Below, one piece after another: positions 8,071 through 15,509 of a stretch of 64,000 nt of DNA. Location of the stretch: contig JADGDU010000021.1 of the NCBI GenBank assembly GCA_016744705.1, positions 1 through 64,000 of the forward strand, written 5' to 3'. How positions within the stretch are numbered: the first letter of the stretch is position 1; every line of letters begins with the position of its first letter. Origin of the DNA: Candidatus Krumholzibacteriia bacterium. Lineage in GTDB: Bacteria > Krumholzibacteriota > Krumholzibacteriia > LZORAL124-64-63. A program made the position numbers and the translations under genes. The notes under the pieces were generated by a model. That model was given only the letters and a program-made list of their open reading frames with translations. It did no database searches and was not told where the DNA came from.

Positions 8071-8559
8071 ATGAGGAACCGAAAAATTCTGCTGGGATTA
8101 GGGCTTTTGATGGCCCTGGTGTTGGCCGGGTGTGCCTCTCAGAACCATGAGATCAAAGAGCCGGAAGTGAAGGTTCCCTGGCAGGATTATTTCCCGGCCA
8201 TGGCCACGGGTAAGGGAGAGTCCAAGCCTATCCTGCTGCATTTTGGCACCACCTGGAACGAGGGGTCCGATAGAATGAAGCGGGAAACCTATGGCAACTA
8301 TGATGTGAAGCTATCTTTGCATCAGAATTTTGCCACCGGTTGGGTCGATGTGGAGAAATCTCCGGCCTTGAAAAAAAAGTACAGTGTGAACGGCTTACCC
8401 ACTCTCTATTTTCTGGATTCTCAGGGAAATAAACTAACCAGTGTTGACGGATTTGTGGGACCGGAGAGAATGTTGCTGATCCTGGAATTCATCCAGACTC
8501 AAGCCTATGAAGAAATGTCCTATGAAATGTGGAAGGGCCGGCGTCCTCGCCAGAGATGA
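8071..8559 (+). CDS. Thioredoxin-fold lipoprotein lacking the CxxC pair
   Basis: 162 residues with a lipoprotein signal (LMALVLAGCAS). The mature part has the thioredoxin-like strand-turn (PILLHFGTTWNEGSDRMK) and a cis-Pro loop (YSVNGLPTLYFLDSQGNKL). Where thioredoxins have WCxxC the sequence is W-N-E-G-S, so it cannot act as a dithiol oxidoreductase and may be structural or a chaperone. One base separates its stop from the next gene's ATG. Fold confident, role unknown. Confidence 0.78.
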   Translation: MRNRKILLGLGLLMALVLAGCASQNHEIKEPEVKVPWQDYFPAMATGKGESKPILLHFGTTWNEGSDRMKRETYGNYDVKLSLHQNFATGWVDVEKSPALKKKYSVNGLPTLYFLDSQGNKLTSVDGFVGPERMLLILEFIQTQAYEEMSYEMWKGRRPRQR

Positions 8560-8560
8560 T

Positions 8561-9730
8561 ATGAGTGATACGAGAGTGACCATCATTGGGGGAGGCGTGG
8601 TTGGCTGTGCCATTGCGGCGGTTTGCGCACGCATGGGGCTGGCGTCTGTTTTGTTGGATAAAGAAGCCGGGTTGGGACGCGGCACCACCAGCCGTAATAG
8701 TGAAGTCAGCCATGGAGGCATGTATTACCCCAGTGGGTCGTTGAAAGCTCGCTACTGTGTTGCTGGCCGGCGTCTCTTGAAAGAATTCTGCAACCAGACA
8801 GGGGTGGGGTACCGGGAGTGCGGCAAATTGATTGTGGCGGTCAGGGAAGCAGAATTCCCAGATCTGAACACCCTGCTGGAATTGGGTAAAGCCAATGGTG
8901 TTGAGGATTTGGAACTCTTGGATGCAGGCCAGATTGGCCAACTGGAACCGGAAATTTCGGCCGTGGCAGCATTGTGGTCTCCCCGCACCGGACTTGTGGA
9001 TGCCGAAGGGACAGCCAAAGCCCTGGGGCGGCAGGCTTCGGAAGCCGGAGTTCAGATCATGACTTCGGCTGTGGTAGAGAGCCTGGAAAAAAAGGACGGA
9101 GCCTGGCAGGTGGGCGTCAAACCCGCGGGAGATGGACGCCGTGAAGGCTGGACTCACAGTTCCGATTTTGTGATTAATGCGGCCGGACTTATGGCTGATC
9201 ATGTGGCGGCAATGGCCGGGGTGGATGTTGTCTCTCGGGGATGGTCTCTGGTGCGCACCAAAGGCAACTACTTCCGGGTCAATGCCCGGCACACAGGCCG
9301 GATCAGCCGGCTGGTCTATCCTGTTCCCCCTGCGGATCATTCCAGCCTGGGCGTGCATCTCTGTATCGATTTGGCCGGTCAGCTGCGATTGGGCCCGGAT
9401 GTTGAAGATACCGTTGCCCATAAAGGACTCGTGCCCGGCGCAGAGTTGTCCTACCATGTGGATCCCGGTCGGGGAGACGATTTTTTTACTGGAGCCAAGG
9501 ATTTTCTGCCTTGGTTGGAAAGAGAAGACCTGACCCCGGACATGTGTGGCTACCGGCCCAAACTGGCCGCCCACCAATTCCATGATTTTGTGGTGAGCCG
9601 GGAAAGTGGCCCTTTGGAGGGATTGATTAACTTGATTGGAATTGATTCTCCCGGCTTGACCAGTTCACTGGCTCTTGCTGAACATGTGGGCCGGTGGCTT
9701 GCTGATAAGGATGGACTGTCTCCGTGCTGA
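8561..9730 (+). CDS. FAD-dependent oxidoreductase (DAO family, L-2-hydroxyglutarate oxidase-like)
   Basis: 389 residues from the ATG at 8561, which directly precedes the dinucleotide-binding motif (VTIIGGGVVGCAIA). It continues GLGRGTTSRNSEVSHGGMYYP, characteristic of LhgO/YgaF-type FAD enzymes of the D-amino-acid-oxidase fold, and ends with the FAD contact region LIGIDSPGLTSSLALAEHV. The likely reaction is oxidation of an L-2-hydroxyacid such as L-2-hydroxyglutarate with electrons passed on; the substrate is inferred from family resemblance. The open frame extends 18 codons upstream but those overlap the previous gene. Confidence 0.85.
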   Translation: MSDTRVTIIGGGVVGCAIAAVCARMGLASVLLDKEAGLGRGTTSRNSEVSHGGMYYPSGSLKARYCVAGRRLLKEFCNQTGVGYRECGKLIVAVREAEFPDLNTLLELGKANGVEDLELLDAGQIGQLEPEISAVAALWSPRTGLVDAEGTAKALGRQASEAGVQIMTSAVVESLEKKDGAWQVGVKPAGDGRREGWTHSSDFVINAAGLMADHVAAMAGVDVVSRGWSLVRTKGNYFRVNARHTGRISRLVYPVPPADHSSLGVHLCIDLAGQLRLGPDVEDTVAHKGLVPGAELSYHVDPGRGDDFFTGAKDFLPWLEREDLTPDMCGYRPKLAAHQFHDFVVSRESGPLEGLINLIGIDSPGLTSSLALAEHVGRWLADKDGLSPC

Positions 9731-10464
9731 TAGTATTTGCCCTCTCCATAGTATGCGTTCTGCTCATTATGCCCGCCGTGGGCCGCCGTCAAACGGGGAA
9801 TGTTCCTTTGTTCAAGGGCACCGGCGGACATTGGCGGAAGAATTATGGGAGGCGCGCTTTTCTTAAGCTGGGAATCGCTTTGGTTGGGGCGGGGGTACTG
9901 GCTTACACCGGTGCCGATGAAGCTTTGGAAAGCTTTCATTCCGGCACTTTGCGCAACCGCCTGACCGATCGTTTTTCCGGATTGGTGAAACCAGCCGGGG
10001 AACGATTCTGGTTTGGCAATTGGGCCATGGTGGGCTCTTTGGACGCCTGGGTTCGTAGCAATGCGTTCAGTCGCTGGGGCCGGGCCAACTTTGAAGCCAT
10101 GGTTGTGGGCCTTCCCGTTTTGTGGACTTTGCAACGGGGGCTGGGCGCTAATCGCCCTTCCTCCGATGATGGCAGTCCTCGGTGGCGTCCCATGAAAGCA
10201 GCCAATTCTGCATCGGGCCACGCATTTATCGCGGCGGTGCCCTGGTTGATGCTGGCCCGCCGGAATAACCTTTTGCCGGTGAAGGTGGGAGCTCAGGTGG
10301 CTTCGGTGTTGACGGGTTGGTCGCGGCTCAACGATAGAAAACATTACGTATCGCAGATCATTCTGGGTTGGACCATCGCCTGGAATGCCGTGGCTGCCGT
10401 TGCGGATGATGAACAGGAAAAGATGGTTCCATTAAAGATTTCAGAACCTGAAGCAGAGGATTGA
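9724..10464 (+). CDS. PAP2-superfamily membrane phosphatase
   Basis: 246 residues starting with GTG that overlaps the previous stop by 7 nt. Two N-terminal hydrophobic segments precede the three phosphatase motifs of the PAP2 family in order: GANRP (motif 1), SASGH (motif 2, usually PSGH) and SRLNDRKHYVSQIILGW (motif 3, with nucleophilic His but Q where Asp is usual). Members dephosphorylate lipid phosphates such as undecaprenyl diphosphate. Substitutions in motifs 2 and 3 mean activity is not certain. Confidence 0.78.
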   Translation: MLIVFALSIVCVLLIMPAVGRRQTGNVPLFKGTGGHWRKNYGRRAFLKLGIALVGAGVLAYTGADEALESFHSGTLRNRLTDRFSGLVKPAGERFWFGNWAMVGSLDAWVRSNAFSRWGRANFEAMVVGLPVLWTLQRGLGANRPSSDDGSPRWRPMKAANSASGHAFIAAVPWLMLARRNNLLPVKVGAQVASVLTGWSRLNDRKHYVSQIILGWTIAWNAVAAVADDEQEKMVPLKISEPEAED

Positions 10465-10471
10465 GAAGATC

Positions 10472-12115
10472 ATGGGCATTATTAATAAAATGGTTTTGGT
10501 AATATTACTTTCCTTTGCATTGGCCGGTGTTTCCTTGGCTGGGGGAGTGCATGGTGTTCCTGCCAATCAGGCGGCACCCTTGCTTACGGTTCCCCTGACG
10601 CAACTGCCGTCCCTTAATCTTGAAGCTCTGGCTGAAGAGGACGCTTGGCGTGATGAAGAAGGCTTGCCCGATCGTTTTGCCGTTCCTCACGAAGTCAATC
10701 TTACGCCTGAAAACAGTGGCAGTTGGGAAACCTTGCCCAGTGGGCGCAGCTTGTGGCGCCTGCGTATCGGTTGCCTGGATGCCCTCTCATTGAATTTGGG
10801 CTTTACTGGTTTTCGATTGTGGCCAGGTTCCACTCTGAAGGTTTATGCCTCCGATAAATCCGGCCCCGTCTTCGAGTTTTTTGCCGACGACAACCGCTCA
10901 AGTGGGCAACTGTGGACACCGGTGCTCTTGGATGATGAAGTGGTTATCGAGCTGGAGGTGGCTGCAGCCAATCGGGAAAAAGTAACGTTGGAATTGGGTC
11001 GTGTGGGTTGTGGATACCGCTATTTTGGTCAGGACAATGGTGAAAAAAGTGGCCTTTGTAATGTTGATGTTATTTGTTCCGAAGGGGATGATTGGCGGGA
11101 CGACATTCCCAGCATTGGCCGGTACATTTACGATGGCGGCTTTCGTTGCACAGGTGTGATGGTCAACAATACAGCTCACGATCAAAGGTCCCTCTTTCTC
11201 ACCGCTGATCATTGCGAAGTCACTGCTGATGTGGTCTCTTCGGTGATTGTCTATTGGAATTACGAGAGCCCCACCTGTGGCCAACACGGCGGCGGAACCT
11301 TCGAAGAGTTTAGTTATTGCGACACCCTCCTGGCTTCTTATGCCCCTTCCGATTTCCGGCTGTTGGAGTTGGAGGATAACATTGATCCGGCTTTTGGTGT
11401 GACCTATGCAGGTTGGGATCGTTCCGGTGATGTTCCCAACAGCGTTGTCGGCATCCACCATCCTTCAGCCGATGAAAAAAGCATCAGTTTTGAGGATGAT
11501 CCTTTAATGATCACCAGCTACCTGGAGGATTTGGGGCCGGGAGACTCCACTCACCTGCAAGTCATCGACTGGGATTTGGGAACCACCGAAGGCGGGTCCA
11601 GTGGGTCCCCAATATTTGATACCGATCACCGCATTGTGGGACAGTTGCACGGTGGTTATGCCTCTTGTACTAACAACCGTCCGGATTGGTACGGCCGCCT
11701 TTTTGTTTCCTGGGAAGGTGGCGGCACTCCTGAATCCCGCTTGCGGGACTATCTGGATCCGACTGGCACCGGTGCGGTGGTTTTGAATCGCTTCGGCTCT
11801 GCAGACCCTGATCCTGAGCCACTGCCGCCAGGCGAGATGGATCTCTACTTTGCTTCCGTTGCCCCCAACCCTTTTCTGGGCTTCACTGAAGCCACCTACC
11901 GCATGAATCAGGCAGGAACTGTGCGGGCGCGAGTTCTCAATATTGCGGGACAGGTGGTCAGGAATTTGGGTAGCGTGGAGGGGCAAACTGGGGATAATGT
12001 TTTGGCCTGGGATGGGGCTGATGACGAAGGCCGACCGTTACCGGCCGGCCTGTACGTTTTTTATCTGGAATCAGCCGGGCAAACAGCGCGCGGTCAGGTG
12101 ATTCGCTTACGATAG
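10472..12115 (+). CDS. Secreted trypsin-like serine protease with FlgD-like C-terminal domain
   Basis: 547 residues. A signal peptide (MVLVILLSFALAGVSLAG) is followed by a propeptide-like region of about 190 residues. A chymotrypsin-fold domain resembling lysyl endopeptidases follows, with His in FLTADHC (about residue 245), Asp in SDFRLLELED and Ser in TEGGSSGSPIFD (about 375). The last ~85 residues (VAPNPFLGF...GRPLPAGLYVFYLES) are a FlgD-like/T9SS-type-A-like beta domain, shared with several other secreted proteins here, suggesting type IX or comparable export and surface attachment. It follows the PAP2 gene by 7 nt. Confidence 0.88.
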   Translation: MGIINKMVLVILLSFALAGVSLAGGVHGVPANQAAPLLTVPLTQLPSLNLEALAEEDAWRDEEGLPDRFAVPHEVNLTPENSGSWETLPSGRSLWRLRIGCLDALSLNLGFTGFRLWPGSTLKVYASDKSGPVFEFFADDNRSSGQLWTPVLLDDEVVIELEVAAANREKVTLELGRVGCGYRYFGQDNGEKSGLCNVDVICSEGDDWRDDIPSIGRYIYDGGFRCTGVMVNNTAHDQRSLFLTADHCEVTADVVSSVIVYWNYESPTCGQHGGGTFEEFSYCDTLLASYAPSDFRLLELEDNIDPAFGVTYAGWDRSGDVPNSVVGIHHPSADEKSISFEDDPLMITSYLEDLGPGDSTHLQVIDWDLGTTEGGSSGSPIFDTDHRIVGQLHGGYASCTNNRPDWYGRLFVSWEGGGTPESRLRDYLDPTGTGAVVLNRFGSADPDPEPLPPGEMDLYFASVAPNPFLGFTEATYRMNQAGTVRARVLNIAGQVVRNLGSVEGQTGDNVLAWDGADDEGRPLPAGLYVFYLESAGQTARGQVIRLR

Positions 12116-12120
12116 CGCGA

Positions 12121-13383
12121 TCACTTCACCATCACCATGCGCCCAGTTCCACGACCAGCCGGTGTCTCCAGCAGGTAGAGGTACACGCCTCCGGAGACTC
12201 GGAGACCTCGGCTGTCCAAGCCGCGCCACATGACTGAATTCAGACCCGCCTGGGCCATAAATTCATCCGCGTAAACCAGGCGTCCCTTCACATCATACAC
12301 GGCCAGTTGAGAGCTACCGCCCACTTCAGAATCAAATCTGATTTCTGTCGCCGGATTGAACGGATTGGGGAAATTTCCCATCACATTCAAGGCCAGCGCG
12401 AGGCTGTGATTCACAGGACTGAGATTATCTTCATCGATATTCCATGGGTCGCCATCTACGGTATAGGTGGCGTTGCCATCGGTGACGATGGCCATGTGGC
12501 CACCCACCACTCGCAAGTCCTGTGGGGGCAGTGTGCCTCCATCGCCTTCTTCTGTCTGGTATACAAAACTACCGTATTGGACTAAGCGATCGAGCACGGG
12601 TTGGGCCGGATGGCCGTATCCATTGTTACCCACTGAGATGACGGAGACTTCAGCCTGCACAGCCTGCATGAAGGCTGCGTTGCTACTGGAATTGCTGCCG
12701 TGGTGGCTCACATGGTAAACATCGATGTCACCCACCAATGAAGCGACGCTAGTTTCGATATCGTCGTAACTGAGGCCCCCACCGGTCAGGTCCCCGGCTT
12801 GGAAATAGTCGAACCCCCCGTATTCAATCAATAGGCAAATGTCGTATTCGTTCTCTTCGCTGCTGTTGTTAAAAGGAGGGGAGAGTTGGTTGTTACCGTT
12901 GAGGGCTAGGCAGGTCACAATAACTCCGGCACCCATGTCGATCACTTGGCCAGGTTCTATGGTTTGACGTTTGGAAGCCACAGCACTGGCATAAGAGGCA
13001 TAAGACTGAGTGCCGTAAGTCCAGCCGCGATCATAAGCGGCTTCCCTTACGGGGATGGCGTTGATGACTTCGTCCAGGCCGCCGATGTGGTCATCGTGGT
13101 AATGGCTGGCCACCATATAATCGAGGGTGTCGACTCCTACGGATTGAAGGAAGGGAATAACGACGGAAGTTCCCCGACCATTTTTGCCACCGTCAAAGAG
13201 CATGGTGCGACCGCTTGGGGATTGGATGAGGGTGGAGTCTCCCTGGCCAATGTCAATGAGGGTAATGATCAAATCATCGGCGGCCATGGCTGGGGTGATG
13301 CAAAGGAGGCTACAAGGCAGGACCCCCAGAAACAGAGAGGTGCAGACTGCTAGGAACGCTGCGCGGGAGGACGCAAGTTGCAT
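12121..13383 (-). CDS. Secreted ComEC-like metallo-beta-lactamase-fold hydrolase with sorting-like domain
   Basis: 420 residues with a long signal peptide ending AMAADD. The MBL fold resembles the C-terminal hydrolase of ComEC/Rec2: IDIGQGDSTLIQSPSGRTMLFDGG, metal motif ASHYHDDHIGGLDEV, DYFQAGDLTGGG and HVSHHGSNSSSN. ComEC-type domains degrade one strand of incoming DNA, and stand-alone secreted versions occur. The C-terminal ~85 residues (NFPNPFNPATEIRF...VSGGVYLYLLE) form the same FlgD-like module as in neighbouring secreted proteins. It converges on the serine protease gene with a 5-nt gap. Confidence 0.87.
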   Translation of the reverse strand: MQLASSRAAFLAVCTSLFLGVLPCSLLCITPAMAADDLIITLIDIGQGDSTLIQSPSGRTMLFDGGKNGRGTSVVIPFLQSVGVDTLDYMVASHYHDDHIGGLDEVINAIPVREAAYDRGWTYGTQSYASYASAVASKRQTIEPGQVIDMGAGVIVTCLALNGNNQLSPPFNNSSEENEYDICLLIEYGGFDYFQAGDLTGGGLSYDDIETSVASLVGDIDVYHVSHHGSNSSSNAAFMQAVQAEVSVISVGNNGYGHPAQPVLDRLVQYGSFVYQTEEGDGGTLPPQDLRVVGGHMAIVTDGNATYTVDGDPWNIDEDNLSPVNHSLALALNVMGNFPNPFNPATEIRFDSEVGGSSQLAVYDVKGRLVYADEFMAQAGLNSVMWRGLDSRGLRVSGGVYLYLLETPAGRGTGRMVMVK

Positions 13384-13571
13384 CGAAATACCACCAGATT
13401 GGAGTTAAAAAGAACTCGTCCGTGACATTATAACAAAATTAAGGCCAAAAAGACAGTAAATGAGGAGGATGTTCGTAATATACTTAGTGAAGTCCGAGCA
13501 AAACTGTGGTAGTTATCTTCGAAGGTTATTGACGATTGTGGGATGAGGTCGATCAACGGGAGGTGCTTTCC

Positions 13572-15008
13572 ATGGCCAAAGTTTGTGTCATCGGAGCCGG
13601 ATTCGCTGGGCATACTGCTGCTCTATATCTTGGTGATAAACTGGGTCGCAACCACGAAATTACAGTGATCAACCGGGGAGATAATTTTGTCTATATTCCG
13701 TCCCTGGTTTGGGTCGGCATCGACCGGATGGACGTGGAAAAAACCATGTTTGATCTGGAAGGCGTGTATAAAAAGTTCAATGTGAACTTTATTGCCGGGG
13801 CTGCCACGGAAGTGCACCCCGACGGCCAGTATGTGGTGGCCATGCCCAATGGGGCCACGGAATCTGTCCAGGTTGATTACGACTATCTTCTGGTGGCTAC
13901 CGGTCCCAAGTTAGACTTTGAAGCCACTCCAGGTATGGGGCCCAAAGTTGGCAACACCTGGTCCATCTGCACTCCTCCTCATGCCCTTGAAGCGCGTGAT
14001 CAATACCTTGAATCTGTGCACCGAATGTTAGCGGGTGAAAAGCAACGCATCGTTATTGGAGCCGGACACGGAGCGGCCACTTGCCAAGGTGCGGCTTTGG
14101 AATACATCACCAATGTGCACAAGGATCTTTTACGGCGTGGTGTGCGGGACAAGTGTGACTTGACTTACCTGTCCAACGAGCCAGCTCTGGGTGATTTTGG
14201 TATCCGTGGTTTGTCCGTTCCCATGAAGGGAAAAATTACTTCAGCAGAAGAATTCATCGGTGCCGTTTTTAAAGATTACGAGATCCATTCTCAGATTGGC
14301 CGAGGCGTCACCAGTGTGGATAAAAATTCCATCAACTGGGAGGATATGCAGGGTAATAGTGGAGATACAGGCTACGATTTCTCCATGCTCATTCCGCGCT
14401 TCCTGGGGCAGCCTTTGAAGTTTGTGGGTGCCGATGGTGAAGATGTGGCCGACAAGGTTATTAACCCGGTTAACAAAATGGTAACCGTTGATGGAATTTA
14501 TGGCCTCAAGTATGACGAGTTGGAAAAAAATCCGGATGCCTGGCCGGCCGTGTATCAGAATCCGAACTACAGTAATATCTTTGCTGCCGGTATTGCTTTT
14601 GCTCCTCCGGGGCCCATCTCGCGCCCATTCATAAATCCCAACGGAGTGCCCATGAGTCCCGCGCCTCCTCGCACGGGCATGGTCTCGGGAATTATTGGTC
14701 GAGTGGTGGCCTTGAACATTGTGGATTTGGTGCAAAAAGGACGCATGACTCACAGTGAACGTATGACTGAGATGGCTGCGGCCTGCATTGCTTCCATGGG
14801 AGACAGCATGTGGGATGGGGCTGCCGCCGTGATCATGGTGTATCCCGTGGTTCCAGACAATCGTAAATATCCCAATGAACAGGGGCGTGACCAGTTTGTC
14901 ACGCACATGGAAATGGGGCTGGCAGGGGCTTGGATGAAGCGTATGATTCACACCACATTTATGCACAAACTCCAAGGCCGCATCGGTTGGAAAATTATTC
15001 CTGAATAG
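13572..15008 (+). CDS. Sulfide:quinone oxidoreductase-like flavoprotein
   Basis: 478 residues from the ATG at 13572 with GGGAGG upstream; a TTG 12 codons earlier is less likely. It has the FAD dinucleotide fold at the very start (VCVIGAGFAGHTAALYLGD), an ATG motif (YLLVATGPK) and a second Rossmann segment (RIVIGAGHGAATCQG) whose cysteine, with the one in WSICTPPHA, could form the redox disulfide of the SQR/flavocytochrome c family. It oxidises sulfide to polysulfide and reduces quinone at the membrane in known members. The C-terminal amphipathic region fits membrane association. SQR type cannot be fixed by eye. Confidence 0.8.
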   Translation: MAKVCVIGAGFAGHTAALYLGDKLGRNHEITVINRGDNFVYIPSLVWVGIDRMDVEKTMFDLEGVYKKFNVNFIAGAATEVHPDGQYVVAMPNGATESVQVDYDYLLVATGPKLDFEATPGMGPKVGNTWSICTPPHALEARDQYLESVHRMLAGEKQRIVIGAGHGAATCQGAALEYITNVHKDLLRRGVRDKCDLTYLSNEPALGDFGIRGLSVPMKGKITSAEEFIGAVFKDYEIHSQIGRGVTSVDKNSINWEDMQGNSGDTGYDFSMLIPRFLGQPLKFVGADGEDVADKVINPVNKMVTVDGIYGLKYDELEKNPDAWPAVYQNPNYSNIFAAGIAFAPPGPISRPFINPNGVPMSPAPPRTGMVSGIIGRVVALNIVDLVQKGRMTHSERMTEMAAACIASMGDSMWDGAAAVIMVYPVVPDNRKYPNEQGRDQFVTHMEMGLAGAWMKRMIHTTFMHKLQGRIGWKIIPE

Positions 15009-15053
15009 GCAGAATTCGGCTCATGCCGGGCTCATCAATAGAGAGGTCGTTTC

Positions 15054-15170
15054 ATGGAAATTTCAAAAAAAGACAAAGCGATGATGAACAATAAATTCGT
15101 GCAATTTTTTCGGTTCATAGTTTTGAATTTGAAAATTCTCAAAGCCGTGGACAGTAGCAAGCGCTCCTGA
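15054..15170 (+). CDS. Small 38-residue basic protein downstream of SQR
   Basis: ATG at 15054 with GAGAGG ten bases upstream; 39 codons including TGA. The peptide starts MEISKKDKAMMNNKF, has a hydrophobic/amphipathic middle (FVQFFRFIVLNLKILKAV) and ends in SSKRS. It sits 45 nt after the SQR-like gene and just before a strong terminator, so it would be in the same transcript. I recognise no family. The ribosome site, position and terminator support a real gene; comparison with other SQR loci would decide. Confidence 0.5.
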   Translation: MEISKKDKAMMNNKFVQFFRFIVLNLKILKAVDSSKRS

Positions 15171-15193
15171 ACGGCTGTTTGAGTTTGTTCTGT

Positions 15194-15231
15194 TCCCGGA
15201 ACCCCTCACATGGGATTCCGGGATTTTTTTT
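15194..15231 (+). terminator. Intrinsic terminator of the SQR operon
   Basis: TCCCGGAA (15194-15201) pairs with TTCCGGGA (15216-15223), followed immediately by eight T. It lies 24 nt after the small gene's stop. Confidence 0.88.
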
Positions 15232-15244
15232 ATTCACAGTTTTA

Positions 15245-15256
15245 GAAAACGTTTTC
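15245..15256. promoter_or_regulatory. LacI/CcpA-like palindrome
   Basis: GAAAACGTTTTC is a perfect palindrome with the central CG typical of LacI-family (cre-like) operators. It lies 254 bp before the secreted beta-helix gene and just after the SQR terminator. Only the symmetry is observed; a regulator is not present in the window. Confidence 0.3.
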
Positions 15257-15509
15257 AATTAGTTCTAAAAACCTCAGTACCTTTTGTTTGTTCCGATACC
15301 CAATCAACTAAAAACCTAATCAAATGCCTGAGACCCTCAGGAACCCAATTAATAAATAAATCCCGTAGGTTGACTTCTGCCGCATCCTCGGTAAGGTAAT
15401 AATATATGGGTCCAGATTTATCTATAGGCTTCCTTGTCCATGATGCAGCACTACGGGAGGGTGTGGTGTTCAGGAGGATTGGCCAAGGATTAATGACTCG
15501 GGGGATACA

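Larger units (their letters stand above)
15171..15509. other. Intergenic stretch upstream of the beta-helix gene
   Basis: 339 bases without a convincing gene. It holds the SQR terminator, an AT-rich tract with a perfect 12-bp palindrome at 15245, and a TTGACT hexamer at 15370 that could be a -35 box, without a good -10 at normal spacing. A minus-strand open frame of 86 codons here has no ribosome site or recognisable motif. Confidence 0.5.

Noticed and set aside
8489..9583. 364-codon minus-strand frame opposite the FAD oxidoreductase gene
   Set aside because: The plus strand encodes clear FAD motifs; the minus frame has no recognisable feature.
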